Below are positions 1-9,736 of a stretch of DNA of 64,000 bases, piece after piece. This stretch comes from Thiohalobacter sp. IOR34 (GTDB lineage Bacteria; Pseudomonadota; Gammaproteobacteria; Thiohalobacterales; Thiohalobacteraceae), in NCBI RefSeq assembly GCF_030406045.1, contig NZ_CP128988.1:2753001-2817000 (forward strand), given 5' to 3'. Numbering within the stretch: the stretch's first letter is position 1; every line of letters starts with the position of its first letter. The notes below the pieces were generated by a model. The model saw only the letters and a program-made list of their open reading frames with translations, was not told the origin of the DNA and ran no database searches. Both the position numbers and the translations under genes were made by a program.

Positions 1-1670
1 GCGATGCCGAGCAGGCCGATCACCCGGCCGTCCACGGCCAGGAACAGCGGGGTATGGGCGGAGGCAGCGAGCGCCTCGGCGCGTTCCGCGAACTCCGCCG
101 CCTCCAATCCCTCTGCCTCCAGCCACAGCCGGTTACCGAGACGCAGCTCGTGTCCCTCGACCCGGCCGCGGACACCGCGGCCATGCAGCGCGCCGAAGTC
201 CTCGACCGCCGGCAGCGGCAAGGCGCGTTCGGCCGCGGCGGCACACACCGCCTCGGCCAGGGGATGCTCCGAGGCCGCCTCCAGCGCCGCGGCCAGACGC
301 AGCACCTCCTCCTCCCGCCAGCCATCGGCGACCTCGACGCGGTTGACCACCGGCCGACCGGCGGTGACGGTGCCGGTCTTGTCCAGCACCAGGGTGGTCA
401 GCCGCCCGGCCTGCTGCAGGGCCTCGCCGCTGCGGATCAGGATGCCATTCTCGGCCGCCTTGCCGACACCGACCATGATGGAGATGGGGGTCGCCAGACC
501 CAGCGCGCAGGGACAGGCGATGACCAGCACGGTGATGGCGGTGACCAGGCCATAGCTCAGCCGCGGCTCCGGGCCGAAGTCGTACCAGGCGAGGAAGGTG
601 AGCACGGCAATGATCAGCACCGTGGGCACGAAGACACTGCTCACCCGGTCGGCCAGCCGGCCGATGGCCGGCTTGGAGTTCTGCGCCTCGCGCACCATCT
701 CGATGATCCGCGCCAGGGCCATGTCCCGGCCGATACGGGTCGCCTTGAACAGGAAACCGCCGCTCTTGTTCAGGGTGCCACCGGTGACCACGTCGCCCGG
801 CCCCTTCTCCACCGGCAGCGGCTCGCCGGTGAGCATCGACTCGTCGACCGTGGAATGGCCCTCGAGGATCACCCCGTCGACCGGGATCTTCTCACCGGGC
901 CGCACCCGCACCGTCTCGTCCAGGCCGACCTGGTCGATGGGCACATCGATCTCGCGCCCCTCGCGCACCACCCGCGCGGTGCGTGGCTGCAGACCGATCA
1001 GCCGGCGGATGGCCTCGGAGGTCTTGCCCCGGGCACGCATCTCCAGGGCGCTGCCGAGATTGATCAGGGCGAGGATGGTCACCGCCGCCTCGAAATAGGC
1101 ATGCCGCGCCAGCACCGGCACCCCCTCCGGGAACAGCGCCACCGCCATCGAATACAGCCAGGCGCTGCCGGTACCCAGGGCAATCAGGGTATCCATGTTG
1201 GCGTTGTGGTTCCTGAGCGCCGTCCAGGCCCCGGTGAAGAAGTGGCCGCCCGAATAGACCAGCACCCCGAGGCAGAGCAGGCCGACGCCCAGCCAGAAGG
1301 GGCGGGCTGCAGGCGACAGCGGCGGCAAGACATCGAACAGCAGACCGCCGGCCAGCAACAGCGGCAGGGCGACCAGCGCCGCCACCCCGGCACGGCGCAG
1401 CAACTGCCGGTAATGGGCGAACTCGGCGGCCTCCTTCTCCGCCTCGTCGGCCAGGCCACGCAGCAGGGCGGCCTCGTAGCCGGCCTTGCGCACCGCCGCG
1501 ATCAGGCTGTCGACCTCCACCTCCCCGGTGACCTGCGCGGTATGCTCGGCAAAGTTGACCACGGCCTGCTCCACCCCGGGCACGGCGCGCAGGGCGTCCT
1601 CGACGGCAGCCACGCAACCGGCGCAGCTCAGGCCGGAGATCGACAGGCGGATGGGTTCGTGCTCTGACAT
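1..1670 (-). CDS. copA: Copper-type heavy-metal translocating P1B-ATPase (3' part outside window)
   Basis: An inner-membrane ATPase that exports monovalent copper (or silver) from the cytoplasm. About 556 codons are visible and the C-terminal end lies beyond position 1. An N-terminal heavy-metal-associated domain has a CxxC motif (GLSCAGC, Cys16 and Cys19). The transmembrane metal site CPC is at residues 386-388, the phosphorylation motif DKTGT starts at Asp430, an actuator [10 protein letters not shown] motif is present, and the nucleotide domain has [11 protein letters not shown] together with the HP signature fits the CopA/ActP branch rather than zinc/cadmium pumps. The ATG at 1670 is the first in frame before the metal-binding domain. 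A repeat cluster separates it from the next gene. Family is certain; the precise ion is inferred. Confidence 0.93.
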   Translation of the reverse strand, partial: MSEHEPIRLSISGLSCAGCVAAVEDALRAVPGVEQAVVNFAEHTAQVTGEVEVDSLIAAVRKAGYEAALLRGLADEAEKEAAEFAHYRQLLRRAGVAALVALPLLLAGGLLFDVLPPLSPAARPFWLGVGLLCLGVLVYSGGHFFTGAWTALRNHNANMDTLIALGTGSAWLYSMAVALFPEGVPVLARHAYFEAAVTILALINLGSALEMRARGKTSEAIRRLIGLQPRTARVVREGREIDVPIDQVGLDETVRVRPGEKIPVDGVILEGHSTVDESMLTGEPLPVEKGPGDVVTGGTLNKSGGFLFKATRIGRDMALARIIEMVREAQNSKPAIGRLADRVSSVFVPTVLIIAVLTFLAWYDFGPEPRLSYGLVTAITVLVIACPCALGLATPISIMVGVGKAAENGILIRSGEALQQAGRLTTLVLDKTGTVTAGRPVVNRVEVADGWREEEVLRLAAALEAASEHPLAEAVCAAAAERALPLPAVEDFGALHGRGVRGRVEGHELRLGNRLWLEAEGLEAAEFAERAEALAASAHTPLFLAVDGRVIGLLGI

Positions 1671-1752
1671 ACGTATAGATCCCGCCACGGGAGGAAACCG
1701 GCGCTGACGATACGGCCACAGGCGCCGGGGCGCAAGGGCAGTGGTCGGTTCT

Positions 1753-2027
1753 ATCGCGGCCTGGAGGCCGCTCCTACAACGGCAGCAGCGCCACCCGTAG
1801 GAGCGGCGGCCACGCCGCGATTCGTCGCCGCACCCGATCGCGGCCGGGAGGCCGCTCCTACGAACGCCGTAGCGCCCCCCTGTAGGAGCGGCGTCCACGC
1901 CGCGATTTGGCGCCATCCCCGATCGCGGCCGGGAGGCCGCTCCTGCAAGACCCCGGCGGAACCCCGTAGGAGCGGTCGCCAGGCCGCGATTCGGCACCCC
2001 ACATCGCGGCCTGGAGGCCGCTCCTAC
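1753..2027. repeat. Cluster of seven REP-like palindromes in alternating orientation
   Basis: This fills the 415-base gap between the P-ATPase and the MOSC gene. Seven copies of a 25-bp imperfect palindrome of type GTAGGAGCGGCCTCCAGG..CGAT start at 1753, 1797, 1837, 1882, 1922, 1966 and 2003, alternating in strand, with 12-21 bp spacers. Loop positions vary (CTGGAG, CCGGGAG, CGTCCAC) while the GC arms stay paired. The head tetranucleotide GTAG followed by a GC hairpin resembles REPs mobilised by RAYT (Y1) transposases in other gammaproteobacteria; no such gene is in the window. No coding signal was seen here. Confidence 0.9.
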
Positions 2028-2085
2028 AACGACGGGAAGCACGGCTGTTATGATTACCGGGGATTGACCGGTACGAGGAACCTCC

Positions 2086-2766
2086 ATGATCGCCCTGAGC
2101 GGAGTCTATGCCGGGCGCATCCAGCCGCTGGGCGAGGCCGGCAGGCGCAGCGCCATCGACAAGCAGCCGATCGAACATGGCGTGGCCGTCGACAGCAGCG
2201 GCCTGAAGGGCGACCAGCAGGCCGACCCGAACCACCATGGCGGTGCCGAGCGTGCCCTGCTCCACTACTGCGCCGATCATTACGCGGCCTGGGCACGGGA
2301 ACTGCCCCAGGCCGCCGGGCGCTTCCGGCCGCCCGGCTTCGGCGAGAACCTGTCGAGCCACGGCCTGGACGAGTGGCAGGTGCGGATCGGCGACATCCTC
2401 CGCATCGGCAGCGTCCTGCTCCAGGTGTCCCAGCCGCGCAGCCCCTGCTGGAAACTCAACCACCGCTTCGGGGTGGAGGACATGGCCCGGCGCGCCCAGG
2501 ACAACGCGCGCTGCGGCTGGTTCTACCGGGTGCTGGAACCGGGTCGGCTCGCCTGCGGTGACGGCATCGAGCTGATCGAGCGCAGCAAGGGCCCCAGCGT
2601 CGCCGAGGCGATCAGGGCCTGTTACGGCCCGGAGCAGGACGAGCCCCTGCTGGAGCGCCTGGCCGGCCTCGACAGCCTGTCGCCCAACTGGCGCGCCAAG
2701 GCTGCCGCGCGACTCGCCTCGGGAGGTGCGGCATCGGCCGCACAGCGGCTGGAGGGCGGCGACTGA
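2086..2766 (+). CDS. MOSC domain protein, YiiM-like
   Basis: A 226-residue protein of the MOSC (molybdenum cofactor sulfurase C-terminal) family, closest in layout to YiiM. The first 160 residues form the MOSC beta barrel. [20 protein letters not shown] near residues 43-62 is the family signature, and [11 protein letters not shown] and QPRSPCWKL (with the conserved Cys) follow. The C-terminal about 60 residues match the YiiM 3-alpha tail. YiiM proteins act in Moco-dependent reduction of N-hydroxylated compounds such as 6-hydroxylaminopurine; the substrate here is unknown. A GAGGAAC ribosome site precedes the ATG. It stands alone downstream of the REP cluster. Confidence 0.85.
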   Translation: MIALSGVYAGRIQPLGEAGRRSAIDKQPIEHGVAVDSSGLKGDQQADPNHHGGAERALLHYCADHYAAWARELPQAAGRFRPPGFGENLSSHGLDEWQVRIGDILRIGSVLLQVSQPRSPCWKLNHRFGVEDMARRAQDNARCGWFYRVLEPGRLACGDGIELIERSKGPSVAEAIRACYGPEQDEPLLERLAGLDSLSPNWRAKAAARLASGGAASAAQRLEGGD

Positions 2767-2916
2767 GCAGGGAAGCCAGCCATGCGCGCAATGGGGTATA
2801 CTGCGCGGCCAGGATGACAACAAGCCGGCGGGGCGGGAGTGTCCACGCAAGGCACTTAACTATTGGCCCGGCACGATGACCTGATGCAGCGTGCGCCCGG
2901 CGCACGGGGACAAGGC

Positions 2917-3606
2917 ATGAAACTCACCGACGAACTCCGGCAGCGCATGCGCCGCACCTATCTGTTCTCGGCCTTCGACGACCGCGAACTGGAACGGGTG
3001 TTCGCCACCGCTCACGAGATCCACCTCGAGGAAGGCGAGAACCTGTTCGAGTACGGCCAGGAGGCGGACCGCTTCTTCCTGTTGCTGGAAGGCCAGGTCA
3101 AGCTCTACCGGCTGTCCGAGGAGGGCGACGAGAAGGTCATCGAGCTGATCAAGCCGGGCCATACCTTTGCCGAGGCGGTGATGTTCCTCTCCGCCAAGGT
3201 CTACCCGGTAAGCGTCGATGCGGTGCTGCCGAGCCGGCTGCTGTCCTTCTCCAACCAGACCTTCCTCGCCACGCTGCACGATTCGGTCGACGTCTGCCTG
3301 CGGATGATGGCCAACATGAGCCAGCGCCTGCACCGCCATCTGAACGAGATCGACAGCCTGACGCTACACAACGCCACCTACCGGCTGGTCAACTACCTGC
3401 TCAACGAGCTGCCGGATGACGGCCAGGATGCGGTGGAGATCATGCTCTCCACCCCCAAGCACGTCATTGCCTCGCGGCTGTCGATCAAGCCGGAGACCTT
3501 TTCCCGCATCCTCACCCGGCTGTCACGAGACGGCCTGCTCACGGTTCACGGCACCAGCATCGTGCTCAACGACGTGGAAGGACTGCGCGAACTGGTGACG
3601 ATTTGA
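2917..3606 (+). CDS. Crp/Fnr-family transcriptional regulator, DNR-like
   Basis: A cytoplasmic regulator of 229 residues. Residues 1-125 form a cyclic-nucleotide-type beta-barrel (GENLFEYGQEADRFFLLLEG), followed by a dimerisation helix and a winged-helix domain with the recognition helix in ASRLSIKPETFSRILTRLS. The N-terminal Cys cluster of oxygen-sensing FNR/ANR is absent. This and the SIKPETFSR helix resemble the DNR branch, which senses nitric oxide through heme and binds TTGAT-N4-ATCAA sites. Such sites occur before moaA and napF in this window, so it may control them (inference). The ATG at 2917 is chosen because an in-frame TTG (2863) and ATG (2884) add only non-conserved residues. Confidence 0.85.
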   Translation: MKLTDELRQRMRRTYLFSAFDDRELERVFATAHEIHLEEGENLFEYGQEADRFFLLLEGQVKLYRLSEEGDEKVIELIKPGHTFAEAVMFLSAKVYPVSVDAVLPSRLLSFSNQTFLATLHDSVDVCLRMMANMSQRLHRHLNEIDSLTLHNATYRLVNYLLNELPDDGQDAVEIMLSTPKHVIASRLSIKPETFSRILTRLSRDGLLTVHGTSIVLNDVEGLRELVTI

Positions 3607-3610
3607 GAGA

Positions 3611-3717
3611 GCAGAAGATAGAAGCTGGAAGTCAGAACAAAAATGCTGAATTCTGACTCCTGGATTCTGGATTCTATCTTCCTTCCAGCTTCCAGCTCCT
3701 GACTTCCGGCTTCTTCC
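3611..3717. repeat. Heptamer tandem tract with inverted halves between convergent genes
   Basis: The gap between two convergent genes consists of degenerate 7-base units. The left half reads as GAAGCTGGAAGTCAGAA-type units and the right half as TTCTGACTCCTGGATTCTGG-type units, so the two halves are complementary and can fold into a long imperfect hairpin. The same unit family recurs at several other gene ends in this window (around 20643, 35863, 48748, 49021, 49309 and 49573). It may serve as a bidirectional transcription end; no coding potential is seen. Confidence 0.75.
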
Positions 3718-4107
3718 TCATCCCTCCAGGGCGTCGCGCACCCGCATCAGCCGCTGGCGCACTTCGCCGGCCAGCTCTTCGATGCCCGGCTTCTGCACCA
3801 GGGTCAGCACCGCCGAGGGATCCATGAAGGCGACGGTGACACTGCCGTCCTCTTCCTCGCGCACCACCACGTTGCAGGGCAGCAGCAGACCGATATCGGG
3901 GTCGGCGTCCAGCGCCTGGTTGGCCAGCTTGGGGTTGCAGGCACCGAGGATCTTGTAGGGACGCTTGTCGATGTCGAGCTTCTTCTTCAGGGTGGCCGCC
4001 ACGTCGATCTCGGTCAGCACGCCGAAGCCTTCCTTCTGCAGCTCCTCGGTGACCCGCTGGACGGCACCGTCGAAATCCTCTTTCACCTTCACATCGAATC
4101 CGTACAT
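3718..4107 (-). CDS. DUF302 domain protein
   Basis: A 129-residue soluble protein made almost wholly of a DUF302 domain. Family hallmarks are GFGVLTEIDVAATLKKKL (residues 28-45), KILGACNPKLANQAL and a hydrophobic LLLPCNVVVRE strand carrying a second Cys. Cys and Met residues in the GACNP and LPCN loops are conserved in the family, but the biochemical role is not established; genes of this family often occur in sulfur oxidisers and near redox genes. An AGGAGAG ribosome site lies just before the ATG. No signal peptide is seen. Confidence 0.85.
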   Translation of the reverse strand: MYGFDVKVKEDFDGAVQRVTEELQKEGFGVLTEIDVAATLKKKLDIDKRPYKILGACNPKLANQALDADPDIGLLLPCNVVVREEEDGSVTVAFMDPSAVLTLVQKPGIEELAGEVRQRLMRVRDALEG

Positions 4108-4178
4108 GGTCTCTCTCCTGTCGGTTATCAGTTGTTACACGGCTACCGCTATGACCGGCGGCAGCGGCAAAGATTCAC

Positions 4179-5072
4179 TCAGGCTGCGGGCTGCGTCAGC
4201 CGGCGCTCGGCCTCGCGGTATTTCTCGGCGGTCTTCTGCACCACCTCCGGCGGCAGCTCGGGGCCGGGCGGGGTCTTGTCCCAGTCCAGGGTCTCCAGGT
4301 AGTCGCGCACGTACTGCTTGTCGAAGCTCGGCGGACTGCTGCCGGGCCGGTACTGATCGACCGGCCAGAAGCGCGAGGAGTCGGGGGTCAGCAGCTCGTC
4401 GATCAGCACCAGGCGGCCGGCCTCGTCCAGGCCGAACTCGAACTTGGTGTCGGCGATGATGATGCCGCGCTCCAGGGCATAGGCGGCCGCGTCGCGGTAG
4501 ATCGCCAGGCTGACGTCGCGCACCTGCTCGGCCAGCTCGCGGCCGAGCAGCGCCACGGTGCGCTCGAAGTCGATGTTCTCGTCGTGGGCGCCGACCTCGG
4601 CCTTGGTGGAGGGGGTGAACAGCGGCTCGGGCAGGCGGTCGGCCATGCGCAGCCCCGCCGGCAGGCGGATGCCGCACACCGCGCCGCTCGCCTGGTAGTC
4701 CTTCCAGCCGGAACCGATCAGGTAGCCGCGCACGATGGCCTCCACCGGCAGCGCCTTCAGCCGGCGCACCACCACGGCCCGCCCCTCGACCTGCTCGCGC
4801 TCGGCGGCATCGGGCAGCACCGCCTCCAGCGGCAGACCGGTGAGATGGTTGGGGATGATCTCCCGGGTGCGCTGGAACCAGAAGTTGGAGACTGCCGTCA
4901 GCACCGCCCCCTTGCCGGGGATGGGCGTCGGCAGCACCACGTCGAAGGCCGACAGGCGGTCGGTGGTGACAATCAGCAGCTTGTCCTCGCCCACGGCGTA
5001 GACGTCGCGCACCTTGCCGCGGGCCACCCGCGGCAGGCTCTTGAGGTCGGATTCGTAGAGAACGTCCAGCAT
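4179..5072 (-). CDS. purC: Phosphoribosylaminoimidazole-succinocarboxamide synthase
   Basis: Catalyses ATP-dependent condensation of CAIR with aspartate to give SAICAR in de novo purine synthesis. At 297 residues it is of the longer, yeast/proteobacterial ADE1-like length. Motifs include the N-terminal [19 protein letters not shown]-binding stretch, [33 protein letters not shown] and the C-terminal [10 protein letters not shown] and [19 protein letters not shown] ribosome site precedes the ATG. It is divergent from purE/purK, with a 140-bp shared intergenic region. Confidence 0.97.
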   Translation of the reverse strand: MLDVLYESDLKSLPRVARGKVRDVYAVGEDKLLIVTTDRLSAFDVVLPTPIPGKGAVLTAVSNFWFQRTREIIPNHLTGLPLEAVLPDAAEREQVEGRAVVVRRLKALPVEAIVRGYLIGSGWKDYQASGAVCGIRLPAGLRMADRLPEPLFTPSTKAEVGAHDENIDFERTVALLGRELAEQVRDVSLAIYRDAAAYALERGIIIADTKFEFGLDEAGRLVLIDELLTPDSSRFWPVDQYRPGSSPPSFDKQYVRDYLETLDWDKTPPGPELPPEVVQKTAEKYREAERRLTQPAA

Positions 5073-5212
5073 GGTCGGGCTCCCGGGAAAAGCGGCATTG
5101 TACCGGGGCGGCCGGCAATTCTCACCCGTACAGCAGCTGGCCGGTTAGAAATCGGCCCGCGAACTGGTAGAATTTCCGGTTTCCATTTCTGGAAACGACA
5201 GGTACCGCAACC

Positions 5213-5710
5213 ATGAGCGAGACACCCCGCGTCGGCCTGGTGATGGGCAGCAACAGCGACTGGCCGGTGATGCAGCACGCCGCCGAGCAGCTGGAGCGCT
5301 TCGAGATCCCCTTCGAGGCCCGGGTGGTCTCCGCCCACCGCACCCCGGACCTGCTGTTCGAGTATGCCGCAGGCGCCCGCGAACGCGGCCTCGCCTGCAT
5401 CATCGCCGGCGCCGGCGGCGCCGCCCACCTGCCCGGCATGCTGGCCGCCAAGACCAGCCTGCCGGTGCTCGGCGTGCCGGTGCCCTCGCGCCACCTGAAG
5501 GGGATGGACTCCCTGCTGTCCATCGTGCAGATGCCGAAGGGCATCCCGGTCGCCACCTTCGCCATCGGCGAGGCCGGTGCCGCCAATGCCGCCCTCTTTG
5601 CCGCCGCCCTGCTCGCCGTCGGCGATCCCGCCCTGGCCGAACGCCTCGACCGTTTCCGTCGGGAGCAGGCGGAGACGGTGCTCGCCATGACCCTTCCGCC
5701 GCAGCCATGA
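5213..5710 (+). CDS. purE: N5-carboxyaminoimidazole ribonucleotide mutase
   Basis: Converts N5-CAIR to CAIR in purine synthesis. The 165-residue protein has the class I PurE signatures: [13 protein letters not shown] near residue 10, [13 protein letters not shown] with the catalytic His, and [20 protein letters not shown]. The start ATG follows a promoter-like TAGAAT (5168-5173) and a short dyad GTTTCC-N6-GGAAAC (5179-5196). Its stop overlaps purK by four bases (ATGA), so the two are translationally coupled. Confidence 0.97.
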   Translation: MSETPRVGLVMGSNSDWPVMQHAAEQLERFEIPFEARVVSAHRTPDLLFEYAAGARERGLACIIAGAGGAAHLPGMLAAKTSLPVLGVPVPSRHLKGMDSLLSIVQMPKGIPVATFAIGEAGAANAALFAAALLAVGDPALAERLDRFRREQAETVLAMTLPPQP

Positions 5711-6849
5711 TCCTGCCAGACGCGACCCTCGGCGTGCTCGGCGGCGGCCAGCTGGGACGCATGTTCACCCTCGCCGCGCACAGCATGGGCTACCGGGTGG
5801 CGGTGCTGGACCCCGATCCGCACAGCCCCGCCGGCAGCATCGCCGAGCAGCACATCCAGGCCGACTATCACGACCAGGCCGCGCTGCAGATGCTGGGCGA
5901 CGAATGCGATGCCGTGACCACCGAATTCGAGAACGTCCCGGCCGACAGCCTGGAGCTGCTGGCCCGGCACTGCCCGGTCCGCCCCGGCGCCTCGGCGGTG
6001 CGCATCGCCCAGGACCGGATCCGCGAAAAGACCTTCGTCCGCGACCACGGCCTGGACACCGCGCCCTTCTTCGCCATCCACGAAGCGGCCGACCTGGAGG
6101 CCGCCGTCGAGACCCTGGTTCCCCCGCTGCTGCTGAAGACCGCGGCCATGGGCTACGACGGCAAGGGCCAGTTGCCGGTGGAAACCCTGGAGGAGGCACG
6201 GGCCGCCTTCGAGCAGCTGGGCGGCCAGCCCTGCGTGCTGGAGGAACGCATCACCTTGGCCTGCGAGGTGTCGGTGATCCTGGCCCGCAGCAGCAGCGGC
6301 GAGATGGCGGTCTATCCCGTGGCCGAGAACCGGCACCGCCACGGTATCCTCGACACCAGCATCGTCCCCGCCGGGGTCGAGCCGGAGGTGGCCGACCAGG
6401 CCGTGGCCATGGCCACCCGCCTCGCCGAGGCCCTGGACTACTGCGGCGTGCTGGCGGTGGAGTTCTTCCTCACCCCCACGGGACGGCTGCTGATCAACGA
6501 GATGGCGCCACGGCCGCACAACAGCGGCCACTACACCCTCGACGCCACCGTCACCTCCCAGTTCGAGCAGCAGGTGCGCTGCCTGTGCGGCCTGCCGCCG
6601 GGCGACACCCTGCTGCTCTCCCCGGTGGTGATGGTCAACCTGCTCGGCGATCTCTGGCAGGCGGGCACGCCGCCCTGGGAGCGGCTGTTCGAGCAGCCGT
6701 CCGTCAAGCTCCATCTCTATGGCAAGCGCGAGGCCCGGCCGGGCCGCAAGATGGGCCATTTCAACTGCCTGGCGGCGGAAAGCGAACAGGCCATCGAACT
6801 CGCCGAACGGGTGCGCGCTGCGCTCGATCCAGCCCGCGCCCGCCCCTGA
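5707..6849 (+). CDS. purK: N5-carboxyaminoimidazole ribonucleotide synthase
   Basis: ATP-grasp enzyme that carboxylates AIR with bicarbonate to give N5-CAIR, handing the product to PurE. The 380-residue length is normal. The N-terminal [16 protein letters not shown] loop, central ATP-grasp residues ([17 protein letters not shown]-equivalent [14 protein letters not shown]) and C-terminal [14 protein letters not shown] are all present. It starts inside the purE stop codon region (4-base overlap). The gene ends about 65 bp before the HlyD/ABC operon. Confidence 0.97.
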   Translation: MILPDATLGVLGGGQLGRMFTLAAHSMGYRVAVLDPDPHSPAGSIAEQHIQADYHDQAALQMLGDECDAVTTEFENVPADSLELLARHCPVRPGASAVRIAQDRIREKTFVRDHGLDTAPFFAIHEAADLEAAVETLVPPLLLKTAAMGYDGKGQLPVETLEEARAAFEQLGGQPCVLEERITLACEVSVILARSSSGEMAVYPVAENRHRHGILDTSIVPAGVEPEVADQAVAMATRLAEALDYCGVLAVEFFLTPTGRLLINEMAPRPHNSGHYTLDATVTSQFEQQVRCLCGLPPGDTLLLSPVVMVNLLGDLWQAGTPPWERLFEQPSVKLHLYGKREARPGRKMGHFNCLAAESEQAIELAERVRAALDPARARP

Positions 6850-6915
6850 CCCGGCGACGGTTGAAATCCGCCGCCCCAGCCGCGGCAATCCAGCCCTGAT
6901 CAAGGATCCTTGCGC

Positions 6916-7944
6916 ATGAAGAAACCGCTCCTCGTCCTTCCCCTCCTCGCCCTGCTCGGCGGCGGCTATCTCTGGTGGCAGCAACAGGATAGCAGCGCAG
7001 ACGCCAGCCGCCGGCTCGAGCTGTACGGCAACGTCGACATCCGCGAGGCACAGCTGGCCTTCAACGCCAGCGAGCACATCGCCGAGATCCTGGTCCAGGA
7101 GGGCGACCGGGTCGAACAGGGCCAGCTGCTCGCCCGGCTGCACAGCGAGCTGCTGGAGGCACAACTGGCCGAGGCCTGGGCCGCGCTGGAGGCCCAGCGC
7201 CAGGCGCTGGCCAAGCTGGAGGCGGGCAGCCGCCCGGAGGAGATCCGCAAGCTCCGCGCGGAGCTGCAGGCCGCCGAGGCCGAGGCCAAGGCCGCCCGGG
7301 ACAGCTACCGGCGGATGGCCCAGCTGCTGCAGAAGAAGCTGGCCTCGCCACAGGACGAGGAACAGGCCCGTTCCGAGGCCGATGCCGCCGCTGCCCGGGT
7401 CAAGGCGGTGCAGGCCTCGCTGGCCCTGCTGGAGGCCGGCGCGCGCAAGGAGGACATCGCCGCCGCCCGCGCCCAGCTTGCCGCGCGCCAGGCGGCCGTG
7501 CAGCAGGCCCGTCAGCGCCTCGCCGACGCCAGCCTCCACGCCCCTGCCGACGGCATCGTCCGCAACCGCATCCTGGAACCCGGCGACATGGCCTTCCCCC
7601 AGTCGCCGGTGCTGACCCTGGCCTTCCTCGATCCGGTATGGGTACGCGCCTACCTGCCGGAGCCCATGCTCGGCCGCGTGCGCCTGGGCGCCAGCGCCTG
7701 GATCACCACCGACAGCTACCCCGACAAACGCTACCCGGGCTGGGTGGGCTACATCTCGCCCACCGCCGAGTTCACGCCGAAGACGGTACAGACGCCGGAG
7801 CTGCGCACCCGGCTGGTGTATTCGGTGCGCATCTTCGCCTGCAATCCCGAGGGCGAGCTACGCCTGGGCATGCCGGTGAGCGTGGAGATCGAGCTGGATC
7901 AGGCCGATGCCAGCAGCCGGCCCCGGCCCTGCGGTTCACCTTGA
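6916..7944 (+). CDS. ybhG: HlyD-family periplasmic adaptor of an ABC-2 exporter (YbhG-like)
   Basis: Membrane-fusion protein that should link the ABC transporter encoded next to it with an outer-membrane channel. An N-terminal signal anchor (KKPLLVLPLLALLGGGYLWW) is followed by the biotinyl-lipoyl half (YGNVDIREAQLAFNASEHIAEILVQEGDRV), a long Ala/Glu/Gln-rich alpha-helical hairpin (about residues 75-205), then SLHAPADGIVRNRILEPGDM and a beta-barrel. AAGGA (6902-6906) suits the ATG at 6916 better than an in-frame TTG six bases upstream. It is the first gene of a tightly packed four-gene operon equivalent to ybhGFSR. The substrate is unknown. Confidence 0.87.
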   Translation: MKKPLLVLPLLALLGGGYLWWQQQDSSADASRRLELYGNVDIREAQLAFNASEHIAEILVQEGDRVEQGQLLARLHSELLEAQLAEAWAALEAQRQALAKLEAGSRPEEIRKLRAELQAAEAEAKAARDSYRRMAQLLQKKLASPQDEEQARSEADAAAARVKAVQASLALLEAGARKEDIAAARAQLAARQAAVQQARQRLADASLHAPADGIVRNRILEPGDMAFPQSPVLTLAFLDPVWVRAYLPEPMLGRVRLGASAWITTDSYPDKRYPGWVGYISPTAEFTPKTVQTPELRTRLVYSVRIFACNPEGELRLGMPVSVEIELDQADASSRPRPCGSP

Positions 7945-7981
7945 CCCGGCTGCGCCCGATTCGAACGCCAGGCAGCCAGCC

Positions 7982-9736
7982 ATGAGGGGCGATCCGGTTC
8001 TCAGCGTCCGTGACCTGCGCCAGCTGTTCGCCGAAGGCGGCCGGGAGGTACGTGCGCTGGACGGCGTCAGCTTCGACATCGCCCCTGGCCAGGTGACCGG
8101 CCTCATCGGTCCCGACGGCGCCGGCAAGACCACACTCATGCGCCTGGCCTGCGGCCTGCTGCGTCCGGCATCGGGCACGATCCGGGTACTGGGGCTGGAT
8201 GCCCTGCGCGAGGCCCAGGCGGTGCAGTCGGCGGTGGGCTACATGCCGCAGCGCTTCGGCCTCTACGAGGATCTCAGCGTGCAGGAGAACCTCGATCTCT
8301 ACGCCGAGCTGCAGGGCATCCCGCCCGAGCGGCGCGCCACGCGCTATGCCGAGCTGATGCAGATGACCGGCCTCGCGCCCTTCACTGCGCGTCTCGCCGG
8401 TCGCCTTTCCGGCGGCATGAAACAGAAGCTGGGCCTGGCCTGCGCCCTGCTGCGCGCACCGCGCCTGTTGCTGCTGGACGAGCCCACGGTGGGCGTGGAC
8501 CCGGTGTCGCGGCGCGAGCTCTGGGCCATCGTCTACCGCCAGGTGCAGGAGCAGGGCATGAGCGTGCTGCTCAGTACCGCCTATCTCGACGAGGCCGAGC
8601 GCTGCGACGAGGTGCTGCTGCTGCACCAGGGCCGGCTGCTCGGCCAGGGTCCGCCGGCCAGCTTCAGCGAGGAGGTGGAAGGGCGCGTATTTCAGATCAG
8701 CGCCGCGGGCATCTCCCATCGTCGCCTGCAGACCCGCCTCGGCGCGGCATCAGGCGTCATCGACGCCCTGGTGGAGGGCGAGGCGGTGCGGGTGGTGATG
8801 GAGCGCCCGGGCACGCCCGATATCACGACCCTGCTGCCGGACCTCGCCGCGGCGCGCATCGAACCCGTCGCACCGCGCTTCGAGGATGCCTTCGTCGCCC
8901 GCCTGAAGAGCCGCCAGGAGGCGGCCTCGTCGCTCGATGGGCTGGACCTGCACATCGAAGGAGGCGGTGACGAAGATGTGATCCGGGTGCAGGACCTGGT
9001 GCGCCGTTTCGGCGACTTCGTGGCCGTCGACAAGGTCAGCTTCAGAGTGCGCCGCGGCGAGATCTTCGGCCTGCTGGGCGCCAACGGCGCCGGCAAGACC
9101 ACCACCTTCCGCATGCTCTGCGGCCTGCTGCCGGCCAGCGGCGGCGAGCTGTCGGTGGCCGGCCACGACCTGCACAGCGCGCGTGCCGAGGCGCGCCGCC
9201 ACATCGGCTACATGGCGCAGAAGTTCTCCCTCTATGGCGACCTCTCGGTGCTCCAGAACCTGCGCTTCTTCGCCAGCGCCTACGGCCTGCGCGGTCGTCG
9301 CCAGGAGCAGCGGGTAACCTGGGCCATCGACACCTTCGAGCTCGGCGACTACCGCGAGGCCAATGCCCGTGATCTGCCGCTGGGCTTCAAGCAGCGCCTG
9401 TCCTTTGCCGCCGCCCTGATGCACGAGCCGGAAATCCTGTTCCTCGACGAACCCACCTCCGGCGTCGACCCCCTGGCACGGCGCGACTTCTGGACGCGCA
9501 CCAACGCCCTGGCCGAGGCCGGGGTGACGGTGCTGGTCACCACCCACTTCATGGAGGAGGCCAACTACTGCGACCGGCTGGTGATCATGGCCGACGGCCG
9601 GGTACTTGCCGAGGGCACGCCGCAGGCGATGAAGGCCGGCGCGCGCACCCCGGACAACCCGGACCCGACCATGGAGGATGCCTTCATCCGGCTCATCGAG
9701 CAGCGCAACAAGCAAGACCAGGAGGCCACGGCATGA
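7982..9736 (+). CDS. ybhF: ABC transporter ATP-binding protein with two nucleotide-binding domains (YbhF-like)
   Basis: Cytoplasmic ATPase subunit of an ABC-2 type exporter, with two complete ATP-binding cassettes fused in one chain of 584 residues. Cassette one has Walker A GPDGAGKTT, signature LSGGMKQ and Walker B LLLLDEPTVGVDP; cassette two has GANGAGKTT, a degenerate signature LPLGFKQ and ILFLDEPTSGVDP. The first Walker A carries Asp instead of the usual Asn, a common variant. The ATG at 7982 lies 38 bases after the adaptor gene; an earlier in-frame start at 7907 would overlap that gene and adds unconserved residues. Its stop overlaps the next gene by 4 bases. Confidence 0.92.
   Translation: MRGDPVLSVRDLRQLFAEGGREVRALDGVSFDIAPGQVTGLIGPDGAGKTTLMRLACGLLRPASGTIRVLGLDALREAQAVQSAVGYMPQRFGLYEDLSVQENLDLYAELQGIPPERRATRYAELMQMTGLAPFTARLAGRLSGGMKQKLGLACALLRAPRLLLLDEPTVGVDPVSRRELWAIVYRQVQEQGMSVLLSTAYLDEAERCDEVLLLHQGRLLGQGPPASFSEEVEGRVFQISAAGISHRRLQTRLGAASGVIDALVEGEAVRVVMERPGTPDITTLLPDLAAARIEPVAPRFEDAFVARLKSRQEAASSLDGLDLHIEGGGDEDVIRVQDLVRRFGDFVAVDKVSFRVRRGEIFGLLGANGAGKTTTFRMLCGLLPASGGELSVAGHDLHSARAEARRHIGYMAQKFSLYGDLSVLQNLRFFASAYGLRGRRQEQRVTWAIDTFELGDYREANARDLPLGFKQRLSFAAALMHEPEILFLDEPTSGVDPLARRDFWTRTNALAEAGVTVLVTTHFMEEANYCDRLVIMADGRVLAEGTPQAMKAGARTPDNPDPTMEDAFIRLIEQRNKQDQEATA

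Noticed and set aside
5122-7539. Very long minus-strand open frame opposite purE, purK and the HlyD gene (805 codons)
   Set aside because: It is a GC-skew shadow: low-complexity Gly/Leu/Gln/His-rich translation with no family resemblance, antisense to three well-supported genes.
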